NCBI GenBank assembly: GCA_963921825.1
Contig: OY997594.1
Location: 33,152,956 to 33,216,955 of the forward strand
DNA length: 64,000 nucleotides
Direction of reading: 5' to 3'
Origin: Erodium maritimum
Taxonomy: Eukaryota > Streptophyta > Magnoliopsida > Geraniales > Geraniaceae
Under the pieces are notes generated by a model. The model worked only from the letters and a program-made list of their open reading frames with translations. It did not search any database and was not told the DNA's origin. A program made the translations under genes and the position numbers. Positions within the stretch are counted from its first letter, which is position 1; each line of letters begins with the position of its first letter. Below are positions 11,428-22,440 of the stretch, in pieces.

Positions 11428-11949
11428 GGTTTTTGTTCGTTTTCTCGATTCAAAGTGTAAATGTTTTTTTTTGTGTGATTAAAGACGTTAAATAAATTAT
11501 TTAGAAAAGTACAAACCTAATGACTATAAGTTTGTAAATTTTGGACACCGCTTGTACAAAATAGGATTTCTTAGAGGCCATGTGGCGTATTTTGGTTGGT
11601 TGGTCACGACTCTGCCTCAAGACTCTTGATTTAGTGGGTCGCGAGTCGCACACAATGTGTTCCACAGCTTGCGACTCGCGACTCACTAAATTGCGAGTCG
11701 TGAATCATGGGTCGCAAGCATGATGTGCATGTTGCACATACTCTTATAGTAGTTTTTTCACACACTCTTTTCCAAACCACTATATGTTACAGTTAGCTTT
11801 ATAGTGATAATCACCAGCTAATGGTTGCACCTAGTGGTTAGCTGTTTTTACAAATTTAAATAAATACTTGGAAATTTGTATTTCATTAATTTGTCGATTT
11901 GAAATACAAATCGTTACATTACTCTAATTGTGCTGGACATCTCTAAATT
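11428..11949. other. Harbinger-like terminal sequence and unassigned AT-rich DNA
   Basis: No gene is seen. 11600-11746 carries repeated GACTCGCGA/GCGAGTCG motifs and ends CACATACTCTTA. In reverse complement it resembles the left end of the derivative at 6491-6700. 11750-11949 is AT-rich and leads into the Harb3 coding remnant. Confidence 0.4.
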
Positions 11950-12590
11950 TAACCCAAATGTGATCGATGAGGTTATTGTAGAGACGGTTATGAACTTGTC
12001 GATCTTGGAGCCTTGTTCTATTCTCCAAGAAACTTATTATATTCACTAATGGAGGTGGTCCTCGGCGGGTCATTGCAGTCTACACACCCATATCCGCCAA
12101 CGGAGCAATGGAGGTATGGATGTCGTTGATCCTCAACAATCATGTTGTGGAGAATAATACAAGCAGTCATGATCACTGGAGTGAGTTCCTATTCCATATT
12201 CGGTTTGGATGAGTTATGATATGAAAACGAGCCTGCAGAACACCAAATGCTTGTTCGATATCCTTCCTCTCCACCTCTTGGTGTTTAGAAGAAAAAAAAA
12301 TTATTTGGCAGTTGTGGACATGGTATTGTTTTCACAAATGTAGCCCAAGGAGGATAAATATCATCAGTCAAGTAATAAGGGGTTGTACTCATGGTTGTTC
12401 AGCTTAAACCGAACCGATGGAATGAAGTCTCGAACCTCCTATGCAAGGAACATTGACTTGTTCAGCACGTTGACATCATTGTTCGAGCCCGAGATTCCAA
12501 AACAAAATATGCCATATCCAAAGGACTTGGGATGCAACGACTTAATGCTAGCATGATTGTGGGGACGTTCCTGTGGTCTCTCCTTGAGAA
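11950..12590 (-). pseudogene. Harb3: PIF/Harbinger transposase, C-terminal part (broken)
   Basis: Minus-strand fragments in more than one frame match the transposase: ERPQERP then TIMLA, FCFGISGSNNDVNVLNKSMF (12439-12540; second catalytic Asp), YYLTDDIYPPWATFVKTIPCP (about 12330-12395) and EQAFGVLQARFHII (about 12200-12260, third acidic residue). Several frameshifts separate them. The gene is cut at 12590 by Cop2 and resumes at 35877 with the N-terminal half, so Harb3 was the target of the oldest LTR insertion in this nest. Confidence 0.75.
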
Positions 12591-12658
12591 TGTCGGGTCT
12601 CGGTGGACAATATGAACCTCCTTGAGAATGTCGGGTCTCGGTGGACAATATGAACATA
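12583..12658. repeat. 38-bp tandem duplication at the Cop2 edge
   Basis: Two head-to-tail 38-bp units (12583-12620 and 12621-12658, the last few bases differing). Each contains the target duplication GAGAA followed by the first bases of the Cop2 LTR (TGTCGGGTCTCGGTGG). The event happened after insertion, because it copies the junction itself. Confidence 0.85.
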
Positions 12659-14277
12659 CAATCGCAACGGAAGCAAATAAATCGAGATCATGCATAAATA
12701 ACTACCACAGTTAGATTCAGAAAACAAAACTGAAATCACTATTTCTTACCAAATCAGGAACACCGTGTAAGTAATGATCGGACTTGAGTGTCCAAGATGT
12801 TTACGTATCCACCTAGAAATCAATGCCACATAGTTCTAAGCTTAGAGGACTCAAGAACACAAAAAATGGGGAAGAACAAGGGTACGCCGAAACTTTGGGG
12901 GGAAAGAGAGGAGTTGTTGTCTTTCTTTTGTGTGTTATATCTCTTATGTTGATAAGGATGACACTTACATCATGTAATCCCATCAACATAATAAACTATT
13001 AGTATATTTGGAAAAGGATGGTACAAAGTAGTTATAAGTTGGTAGAGAGTTGGTGGATTCAGGGTCACCAACTACCTAATTTAACTAATTAGTTAGAACA
13101 ATTTAGTTAGGACTTAACTACTTGGTTCCATGGGTCGTTGGTGGCATGGGCCTCGCGGGTGATGGCCTGTGACCATTCTTGACGAGGTACTGTGACGCGT
13201 TCATTTCCTCCCACGCCTTCCATCCCTATGTCCAACATTATCTAACAAGATCATTCCCGAGCCTCCAAGTCTTGTCTCAATTCGTAAAGTCCTAATTACT
13301 TACGGTCACATGACCCAAAACCCCATTTTGGTCATGTCTTGTGTCAACTTCCTTGCTTGGCTCCATCAGTGTGTTAATGAGTTTCATCCTCCGATGTGAC
13401 CCTTAGGTTTATGCATGTTGGTAGATCAACATAAAATCTCACTTTACTTGATCCAACATAAGTGGCAACTAACGAGACTTTATTATTTCTTGACATCGCA
13501 TAACGAATCGACCCTTTTCGATTCTAACCTTTTTGTCATCTATGTCCTTATCCTTTTATCTCTAGATATCTTGATTGAGATAAGGCATAGAACCGTCATC
13601 CTTATTATTCCCAATCACTGTTCCTTGATATCTGAGATGACTGAATCTTTGATACCTAGTATCATGTGCATGACCATGCTATTCTTTCAGTCATTCTCAA
13701 TCAAGCGGCCAAGAACATACATATTTCCCATACCGTAGTAAGAGGGATAAATCCCTTAGCCGTCTTTTGTGTCACTCATGTAGTCCGTCCCTAAGCCAAT
13801 CATGTCTGTTATGGAAACCCTATCACAGGTTACGTTGGGCACAGGTCAAACTCAGTTGTTTACTACATAGCAATCACAAAGACTCCTTGGTCTAAAGATA
13901 CATGAAAATCTACAACATTGAATATGTTCATGACTTTATCTATGGAACATGTTCATGTTGGGTTGTCCAATATCATGTCCCACATGATATCTATGATCAG
14001 ACTCCAAAATCTCATTCCAATGATTAAATAGAAGATAAGCCATTAAGAGTCATCTTTCATACTAGTCGCTTCTAGTGAAGCTTTGTTGACTAAAGACCCA
14101 TCGAGTGTGGTCTTCTCAATCTATGGCTCTACTTCGCATAGTGCGAATAGATCAGAACACACATCGATATACTAATCCAACACATAAATAATACATAAAG
14201 CCACTTTACTTTTATTGCTAATGATGATATATACATTTGGATGTTTTACGATTGAACTGCGGACACTAAGATTAACA
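12591..14277 (-). repeat. Cop2 3' LTR
   Basis: Outer edge TGTCGGGTCTCGG, inner edge ACTAAGATTAACA, about 1.65-1.69 kb. It is related to the Cop1 LTR over most of its length but clearly diverged, including at the palindrome. It is preceded by GAGAA (12586-12590), which matches GAGAA at 35877-35881 beyond the other LTR. It lacks the two foldback insertions found in the 5' LTR. Confidence 0.88.
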
Positions 14278-15325
14278 ATCTAACCCTTTCCCTAGTTCCA
14301 ATCTAAACTCCAATGATTATCATTGACCTTAAATGCCTCTCATGTTTAGGAAACGACAATGCCTTAGTCAAAGGATCAGATATGTTATCATCCGTTGAAA
14401 CATAGGTGATCTTCACATCGCCTCGGTTCAGTATTTCTCTGATGATGTGACAACGCCAGAGTACATGTTTGGATTTGTTATGCGATAAAGGCACTTTAGC
14501 TTGCGCAATCGACCTAGTGTTGTCGCAAAATAAGTTTACCGGGCTGGATGGGTTTTTAATTACACCCAACCCCGCCATGAACTTCCTAATCCATACAACC
14601 TCTTTGGCCTTTGCAGCCGCTATGTACTCGGCCTCTATCGTGGGGCCACACTCTTCCATCTGAAAGTTCCACCATTCAGCGTAAACACATATCCTAACTG
14701 ACTTCTAAAGACATCTGATTTGTTTGGAAACTAGCGTCTACATATCCATTAACGACTAGTTCAGGATCATCTTTTCCCCCAAACACCAGAAACACGTCCT
14801 TAGTTCTTCTCAAATATTTGATAATCACTTTGACTACTATCTAGTGTTCCTCACTAGGGTTAGAATGATGTCTACTGGTACAACGCAAGACGTATGAGAC
14901 ATCCGGCCTCGTTCATATCATAGCATACATGATCAATCCTATCGTTGAAGTGTATGGGATTCGCATCATCTTTTTTATCTCATCAGGTGTCTTAGGATAC
15001 TGAGTCTTGCTGAAATGAATGTCATGATGTGGGTAAGATTACTTTCTTGGAATCAAGTATTGAGAACTTACTCAATACTTTGTTCACATAGGTGTTTTGA
15101 CTTAGACCCAAGACCCTCTTGGTGCAATATCTATATATTTTAATCCTTAAGATATAAGCAACATCGCCTAAGTCCTTCATTGAGAAACACCTTCCTAACC
15201 AATTTTTAGTCTCGTTCAAGGTTGGGATGTCATTTCTAATGAGTAGTATATCATCGACATACAACACCAGAAAGGTAATCTTACTCCCGCTTGCCTTTTT
15301 ATAAACGCAAGGTCCATCTTCGTTC
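14278..15325 (-). pseudogene. Cop2 RNase H and reverse transcriptase C-terminal part
   Basis: 14303-14659 encodes copia RNase H: EAEYIAAAKAKEVVWIRKF, then the acidic CDN, HVLWRCHIIRE and DNISDPLTKAL. 15022-15325 encodes the RT segment with FLVLYVDDILLI, intact at the catalytic YVDD, followed by FSMKDLGDVAYIL. Between them (14660-15020) the frame is broken but collinear with copia RT. AACAATCTAACC follows the LTR where the polypurine tract should be. The RT is cut at 15325 by Cop3 and resumes at 29202. Confidence 0.85.
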
Positions 15326-15664
15326 TGTTGGGGTATAACAACGTGGAACAATATTCAAGCAAGAAGAAACCAAGGGAAAATAAGCAATCACACAAGAACA
15401 CAAGAATTTACGTGGTTCGGCTATTTGCCTACGTCCACGGTCTCACTACTCTCTTTTTATTGCTCTCACAATGAATGAATGATTTGGGTTTACAAGTACA
15501 TGGTATTTATAGGAGAAGACAATGGGTAAAATAAGGTAGGAATTAGGTTTCCTAATCATAATAGGAAATCTCCTCTAATTGCCTACTCAAGTCTCTTACC
15601 TAAATCTATTAGGAAGACTAGACATTTCCTAAATAAAATAGGAAGTCTCCACACAACCCTAACA
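15326..15664 (-). repeat. Cop3 3' LTR (339 bp)
   Basis: Plus-strand edges are TGTTGGGGTATAACA and CACAACCCTAACA. It is flanked outside by CGTTC (15321-15325), matching CATTC at 29202-29206 with one change. The inner side starts with ATCTCCCACTTG, the complement of a polypurine tract. A second, mostly deleted copy lies at 27982-28067 plus 29187-29201. Confidence 0.9.
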
Positions 15665-15679
15665 ATCTCCCACTTGAAG
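15665..15679 (-). other. Polypurine tract of Cop3
   Basis: The minus strand reads CTTCAAGTGGGAGAT immediately before the 3' LTR, the expected plus-strand primer site. Confidence 0.75.
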
Positions 15680-15781
15680 ATTGTCCATGAATGTCTTCAC
15701 TTCACTCCTACTCATGTAACTCCAATAACACCCCAATGCACCATCAATAAGCTTCTGAGGTAGTGAGACACCTTCCTTCAA

Positions 15782-17258
15782 CTAACCATGAAGGTCAGCT
15801 GAAGTTATGTATAACTTCAGCTTCTCCGGTGTAACAACCTTGGTCAACATATCTTCATGGTTCTTTGACCCAAGGATTTTCTTCAAGGACAAAGTAGCAT
15901 CATTCATTAATCCTCTAATGAAATGATATCTCAACTGGATATGCTTCGTTCTAGAATGAAACATAAGATTCTTGGCGAGATGAATGCCGCTCTGACTGTC
16001 GCTATATAAAGGACTGTCTGCCTGTTTCTTCCCTAACTCCTCCAAGAAATTCTTCAACCAGATCATTTCCTTTCCAGCTTCTGAAATAGCCATGTACTCA
16101 GCTTCAGTGGTTGAAAGAGCAACACTCTTCTGCAGTCGAGACATCCAACTAACTGATGTGCCACTCAAGATAAAGATGTACCCTATAGTACTCTTCCTTG
16201 TGTCCAAACATCCACCTAAGTCTGCATCAGAAAACCCTTCTAAGTTTACATCATTCTTCTTGAAATGTAGTGAAACCTTTGAAGTTCCTTTCAAGTAGCG
16301 AAACAACCACTTGACTGATTCTCAATGCTCTCTCCCAGGATTAGACATGAATCTACTAAGAACTCCTACTGCATGTGCAATGTCTGGCCTTGTGCAAACC
16401 ATTGCGTACATCAAATTGCCCATTGCTGATGTGTACGGGACTTTAGCCATTTCTTCCTTGTCTTTATCCATCTTAGGTGACTGTTCTCGAGTGAGTTTGA
16501 AGTGACCTCCCAACGGAGTACTTTTTGTCTTAGCATCTTGGAGACTGAACTTGTTCAAGATCTTCTCAATATACTTCTCTTGAGATAGCTTTAAACTTCC
16601 ATCAGACCGATCCCTACTGATGCTCATTCCGAGTATTTGCTTCGCTACGCCTAAGTCCTTCATCTCAAACTCTTCAGACATTTGTCTCTTCAATTTGTTG
16701 ATTTCTACCATGTTGGATCTTGCAATCAACATGTCATCAATGTACAACAATAATATGATGTAGGATCCATTGAAATGCTTGACATAACAACAATGATCCA
16801 TGACACATCTTGAGTATCCACTCCTCATCATAAAATCGTCAAACTTCAAGTACCACTGTCTTGGTGCTTGTTTCAGACCATACAAACTTTTCTGCAATTT
16901 GCAAACTAGGTCTTCACTCCCTGCTCTTTGGAAACCCTCTGGTTGTACCATATAAATATCTTCTCCAAGATCACCATGTAAGAACGCGGTCTTCACATCT
17001 AGTTGCTCTAGATGAAGATCCTCTGCAGCCACGATACCTAACACAAGCCTGATAGTAATCATCTTGACTACTGTAGAGAATATCTCGTTGTAGTCAATCC
17101 CCTTCTTCTGTTGAAAGCCTTTGACTACTAACCTTACCTTGTACCTCTTGATAACATCATGTTCTTCCTTGACCCTGAACACCCATTTATTTCGTAGAGC
17201 CTTTTTCCTAGCTGGTAACTTAGTCAATGACCAAGTTTCATTCTTTTCAAGAGATTTA
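15782..17258 (-). pseudogene. Cop3 reverse transcriptase and RNase H
   Basis: A single minus-strand frame covers RT (16322-17227) and RNase H (15782-16306). Only a TGA at 16322-16324, where Trp is expected, separates them. RT motifs: NKWVFRVKEEHD, QLDVKTAFLHGDL, YGLKQAPRQWY, LLLYIDDMLIA (catalytic YIDD intact) and MKDLGVAKQILGM. RNase H motifs: GFSDADLGG, STTEAEYMA, YSDSQSGIHLAKN and HIQLRYHFIR. The upstream end is cut by Cop1-b at 17258, inside the linker before RT. The frame continues on the other side at 25659 with conserved residues. Apart from the single nonsense codon this domain looks competent. Confidence 0.9.
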
Positions 17259-18945
17259 TGTTAGTCTTAGTGCCCGTAATTCAATCCTAAATGTCCAAAT
17301 GTATATATCATCGTTAGCAATAAAATTAAAGCGGCTTTATATTACTTATGTGTTGGAGTAATATATCGATGTGTGCTCTGATCTATGCCCACCATGCGAA
17401 TAGAACCATAGATCGAGATAGATCACACTCGATGGGTCCCTAGTCAACAAAGCTTCACTAGAAGCGACTAGTATGAAAGATGGCTCTTTATGGCTTACGT
17501 TCTTTTAGTCATTGGAATGGGATTCCGGAGTCTGATCATAGATATCATGTGGGACATGATATTGGACGACCCGCCCTGAATATGTGCCATAGATTAAGTC
17601 ATGAACATATTCAGTGTTGTAGCTTGTCATGTATCCTTAGACCAAGGAGTCTTTGTGATCGCTATGTAGTCAACAACTGAGTTTGACCTGAGCCTAACGT
17701 TGTCCGTAACAGGGCTTCCATAACGGCCAGGATTGGCTTGGGGACGGGATACATGAGTGACACGAAAGACGGCTAAGGGATTTATCCCTCATACTAAGGT
17801 ATGGGAAAGATATCGGTTCTCGGCCGCTTGATCGAGAGTGACTGGAAGAATAGCATGGCCATGCACATGATACTGGGTATCATATCTTCAGTCATCTCAC
17901 ATATCAAGGAACGGTGATTGAGAATAATAAGGATGACGGCTCTATGCCTTATCTCAATCAGGATATCGGAGATAAAAGGATAATGACAGGGACGACGGAA
18001 AGGTTAGAATCGACAGGGTCGATTCGTTATGTAGTGTCAGGCAATACTAAAGTCTCGTTAGTTGCCACTTAAATAGGATCAAGTAAAATGGGATTTTACG
18101 TTGATCTATTGACATGCATAAACCTAAGGGTCACACCGGAGGATGAAACTCATTGACACATTTATGGAGAATGGCCAAAAGGGAGTTGTCTCGGGACATG
18201 ACCAAAACTGGGTTTTGGGTCATGTGCCCGTAAGTGAATAGGACTTTACGGATCGAGATAAGGCTTGGAGTCTTGGGATTGATCGCGTCGGATAATGTTG
18301 GACATTTCCGGTATGGAAGGCATGGAGGCGATGAGCGAATCACGGGACCTCGTTGGAAATGGCCACGGGCCATGTTCCAAGAGGCCCATGAAAGGCCCAT
18401 GCAACCAAGGCCCATGGAACTAATTAATCAAGTCTTGATTAATTAGTACTAAGTAAGCAAGACAAGGATTAAGGTGTTGGTGATTCACCACCTAACCCAA
18501 TCTTGTCTTGCCATACTTTGTCCTATTTACACCTTACTTGACATCATACATGTCCCATGCCTTTAGTTGGACAAGTATGGGTTTTGTTATGTTTAAGTCA
18601 TCTTTTTTCAACATAACAAAGACAAGACAAGAATAGGAAACTCATTTTCTCTCCCTCTTCCATGGCCATTTCGGGTTTGGCTAGTTTCCTCCTCCATTTT
18701 TGTGTTCTTGAGTCCTCAAAGAGAAGAACTACGTGGCTTTGATTCCCATGTGGATACGTAGGCGTCTTGGAGACTCAAGCCAATCATTCGTTAACCGGTG
18801 TTCTTGTTTTGGTAATAAATAGTGCTGAATTTTTCTCTTGTGAATCCATTCTTTGTTAGTTGTTTCATGGTTTAATCGTCTCTTGGTTTTCTTTGATTTT
18901 CCGCTGCGAGTTGGTTCATCTCCAACCCTACCTCGAGACCCAACA
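17259..18945 (+). repeat. Cop1-b 5' LTR (1687 bp)
   Basis: It starts TGTTAGTCTTAGTGCC and ends GAGACCCAACA, directly before G plus the TGGTATCAGAGC primer site. It contains the 14-bp-arm palindrome at 18419-18447. Confidence 0.95.
18419..18447. repeat. Perfect palindrome inside the Cop1 LTR
   Basis: Arms of 14 bp (ACTAATTAATCAAG and its reverse complement) are separated by one T. The same palindrome occurs in the other Cop1 LTRs that span this position, for example near 4208, 9228, 25127, 43559 and 50326. Confidence 0.85.
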
Positions 18946-18946
18946 G

Positions 18947-18958
18947 TGGTATCAGAGC
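18947..18958 (+). other. Primer-binding site, initiator tRNA-Met (Cop1-b)
   Basis: TGGTATCAGAGC lies one base after the 5' LTR. Confidence 0.92.
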
Positions 18959-20501
18959 CGTGCTACCTTCGGGATTCACAAGACGGTGTTCAAAGTTTCG
19001 GTTTTGCTTGAAAGTTTCGTTTTTTGGCATGTTGTTTTGCTAAATTGTTTGATAACATGTTTTAAATTCTTGTTCATGGATTTAATGCATGTAAAATGAA
19101 TTTTTGAAAATTATTTCAAATCTGGAAATTTTGAAAAAAAAAATTGATTTTTCGGGTCTCGGGAGCGAGACTCTCGGGGAGCCGAAACCGGGACCGAACG
19201 GGGCTCCGTTGGACGGAGCTAGGCCAAGCATGACCATTGGATGGTTGATATGCCAAGGCTAAACCGTTTTGTTAGTTATGACGAGTTTGGAATCGTCATG
19301 ACGAACTCGAAGATCAAATGTTCAAAAGTTTCATTTTTGAACGGTTTCGATAAACCGAGCATCAAAATTTTTTGAAACTTGGCTATTAATTAAAACCGGA
19401 AAATCACATGATGTTTGATAACATGCTTGTTTGATAACGCGATGTGTGATGTGATGTTGGCATGGTGTACATAATAGCCCCGAGCTCGATTTAATTATTT
19501 ATCGCTTTTCACGGCCTGCGAGCCGTTAGAGTTAGCGTGTAATTATTCTTTCAAGGTGTGGTCTTCGAACCACTTGTTTGTAATATTTATTTATTCCCGA
19601 CCTGCGAGTCGTGTATTAAATTGTAATATTTTACTCAAGACGAAAAGGCGAAAAGGTCATTTGGTGGCTTTTCGGGTGTTGGCATCGGCTTGGAGTCGGT
19701 AGAGCTCAAGAAGCTAGTGGGAGTTAGTTTAGGGGGCTATTATGTGCATACTTATCGCTTTATGCTTGGTTTAGTTTATGCATGATTATTTCTATGTGTT
19801 TTAGAATTGCATGCTTAACTTTATTTACCGAGCATATCACCTCACATGCAAAGATAAAATTGGAATTTTAATCCTTGTGTGTGAACCCTTAGAACCGTCA
19901 TTGCATTGGATGTAGTTGACGGGTTCAAAGGAAGAATTACATTGGATGTAATTTGAGGCATCATTGCATTTGGAATGTAGTTGATGTGCTCATCGCATCT
20001 AGGATGTGCCAAAGTTTTGAACACAATTGGACAAGTAAAAGCGGGTCATGTCCGATACCTCCCAATCATCAACACCTTACTACCTCCCCGTCCTATGGGT
20101 GTCGTGCGCATTAGCGGAGCATCCATGGGGAAGCGGGGTAGTAGGTTTGGACGACATATGTGGGTGTCGTGCGCATTAGCGGAGCACCTACATAGTGACG
20201 AGCCATAGTTGAAAATTGGTGGACCCGACTACGATTCTCAGCCTGAGGTTGAGCTAGGGTAACAGATAGGGTAAGTCGTGTACATAAGTACATACCCTAG
20301 CCGGGAGTCACATTGGATGTGATTGGATGGAGTCCTACCTACATAGCTCGATTAAGTGGTGAGCATTAGTTCAGCTTAATCGAGTGAATCAAGGATCTTG
20401 GTTTCAGATTCTAAAGGTTTAGAATCGATTGTTGGTGTTTAAGCTTGATCTTCATAAAATTTATTCAGTTTACTGATTGAATTTTATCTGTTGTAGATCA
20501 A
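18959..20501 (+). other. Cop1-b untranslated leader
   Basis: About 1.54 kb without a credible ORF. It holds two perfect 25-bp direct repeats (20097-20121 and 20162-20186, core GTGCGCATTAGCGGAGCA) and a cluster of ATTGGATGTAGTTGA-like repeats at 19910-20010. Cop2 has a related leader, so these elements predate the Cop1/Cop2 split. They may be packaging or dimerisation signals, which is inference. Confidence 0.75.
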
Positions 20502-21015
20502 ATGGCAAATTCAGCGAACATTAATAGTTTGTCATTAAAAACCATTCTTGACAGGGTCAAGCTAAATGGGACAAACTATTTGGACTGGTACAGAATTTTG
20601 AGGATAGTCCTCAAGTCTGAACGCAAAGAATATGTCCTTGACAAGGCTGTCTCTAAGACCATATCAGAGTTACATGAAGTGTCATTAATTGCTGAGAAGA
20701 ATATATCAGGGATCTGGGATCCAAGGATATTTTGATGGTCAACAAGGGAATTGGAAGTGGCAAGGGCGGGGCCCATCCGCACTTGGCAGGAAAGATGAGA
20801 CACATGAGAATGTCTGCTTCTACTGCCAATAGCCTGGTCATAGGAACCGGGATTACAGGAAGTTCACGGCTGATCTGAAGAAGGGCAGTGGGACTGCGCC
20901 TTCATCAAATAGCGTGGATGATCTGAAGAAGGGCAGTAGGACTGCGCCTTCATCAGGAAACCTGGATGATCTAAGGAAGGGCGGTGGGACCGTGCCTTCA
21001 TCCGGTATTAACTCT
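20502..21015 (+). pseudogene. Cop1-b gag remnant
   Basis: ATG at 20502 starts MANSANINSLSLKTILDRVKL, then NYLDWYRILRIVLKSERKEYV, typical of the copia gag N-terminus. After KAVSKTI the frame goes straight to SELHEV, whereas Cop2 has a long gag core between these points, so the RNA-binding core is missing by an apparently in-frame deletion. A TGA ends the frame at 20733-20735. The zinc-knuckle segment further on (about 20815-20860) is out of frame and lacks its last Cys: the pattern C-x2-C-x4-H is followed by a Tyr codon. Confidence 0.85.
20872..21015 (+). repeat. Threefold 48-bp repeat in gag (Cop1-b)
   Basis: Three head-to-tail 48-bp units (20872, 20920, 20968) each encode DLKKG-type plus APSS/VPSS peptides of 16 residues. 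Cop2 has a single unit at the same place (about 31280-31330), so the triplication marks the Cop1 lineage. It is present in all four copies (about 1985-2131, 47755-47900 and 58938-59081). Confidence 0.88.
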
Positions 21016-21605
21016 ATAGAGCTACATCTCTCTACTTCCAAAGATTCATGGGTATTAGATACAAGGACTGAATCTCACAGATGCACTTATATATGGTGGC
21101 TGAAAGTAGGAGAGGTTTGGCAAGCACGAAGTGGACCTCAGAGTTGTGGCAACTGTTGTAGGATCCATGAGTCTTACTTTGCCAAGAGGCCTTGTCTTAG
21201 TACTGTATAATGTATATTGCATACCTACTTTCAATAGGAATATTATATTTGTATCCGTGTTTGACAAGGAAGGATATAATGTTAATATTGGAAATGAAGT
21301 TTTCAATGTTCTATGCAATGATATGTTTTATACCAGTACTGACTTGGTTGGAGGATTGTACATATTAGATATGCGTAACAATGCCTCAAGTTATATATAT
21401 TCCGTTAATACCAAGAGGTTTTAAATCCAACGATTTAAACCTAACTCTGTTAAGGCACTATCATTTAGGTCGCATAAACAAGAAGCACCTATCAGCACTT
21501 CAGAAGTGCGGACTTTCAGGTTCATTCGAATTCCATTCGATCGATAGGTGCAAGGTTTGTTTGATGGGAAAAATGACTAAAGTTCCCTTTTCTCGATCGC
21601 GATGA
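21016..21605 (+). pseudogene. Cop1-b protease and GAG-pre-integrase remnant
   Basis: The protease site reads SWVLDTRTESHRC: the DTG/DSG catalytic triplet has Arg in place of Gly. A frame change follows, then VVATVVGSMSLTLPRGLVLVLYNVYCIPTF and later FEFHSIDRCKVCLMGKMTK, which is the HHCC-type GAG-pre-integrase. The second His of the RLGH-like motif is changed (YHLGRI). The frame ends at an early stop (21603-21605). Confidence 0.82.
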
Positions 21606-22440
21606 AAGGGCGGGTGAATTATTGGGGCTGATACACTCGAATGTGTGTAGACCAATAAGTTCACTTGCCATGAGGGGTTTTAACTACTTTATCACATTTA
21701 CTGATGATTACAGTAAATATGGTTATGTCTATTCGCTGAGACATAAGTCTAAAGCTTTTGATAAATTCGAAAAGTTTAAGACTAAAGTAGAAAACCAGCT
21801 CGACAAAGGTATTAAGGCACTTCGATTGGATCGAGGTGGAAAATACTTGACCACAGAGTTATTAGATCATCTAAAAGAGGATGGGATCTTTTTGGAATGG
21901 ACTCCTCCTGGGACACTGTAGATGAAAGGTGTAGCCAAACGGAGAAATCGGACATTGTTAGACAATGGTCCGTTCCATTATTAGTTGGAGTGATCTCCCA
22001 ATCTATTTCTGGGATTATGCTCTAGAGACGACCGCATTCATAGTGAATCGGGCTTCGACGAAGGGTGTGGAAGAGACACCATTTTAAAATGATATGGGAT
22101 GATGCCCGCTTTGTCCTTCCTAAAGATTTGTGGTTGCGAGGCTTATGTGAAACATTTGGTTTCGACTAAGCTCGAACCAAGATCTGAGATATGCACCTTC
22201 GTGTGGTATCCCAAAGCAACAAGGGGATACTACTTCTACTATCCTAGTGAGAACATGGTGTTCATCGCATAGGGTGGGGTCTTTATGGAAAATGAGTTTT
22301 TTTTCCAAAGACGTCATTGGGAGGACTGTGCATCTCGAAGAAATTCAGGATGGTACAGATCTGTCTAAACCAATTGGCAACTCAGTAGAAAGAAGCCAGA
22401 GATTGTCGTAGAGTAAGAACCAATTCCTGTTACAATTCCG
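21606..22440 (+). pseudogene. Cop1-b integrase remnant
   Basis: 21622-21921 encodes the core with LIHSNVCRP (Asn where the first catalytic Asp belongs), FITFTDDYSKYGYVY, IKALRLDRGGKY (second Asp kept) and HLKEDGI, then a stop. Downstream, near 21930-21960, the catalytic Glu position reads Lys (VAKRRNRT). Integrase C-terminal pieces follow in other frames (22090-22330). Confidence 0.85.

Noticed and set aside
18947..18958. TGGTATCAGAGC sites considered as pieces of tRNA genes
   Set aside because: Only 12 bases match the tRNA 3' end and they lie exactly at LTR borders; no cloverleaf is present. No tRNA or rRNA gene was found in the window.
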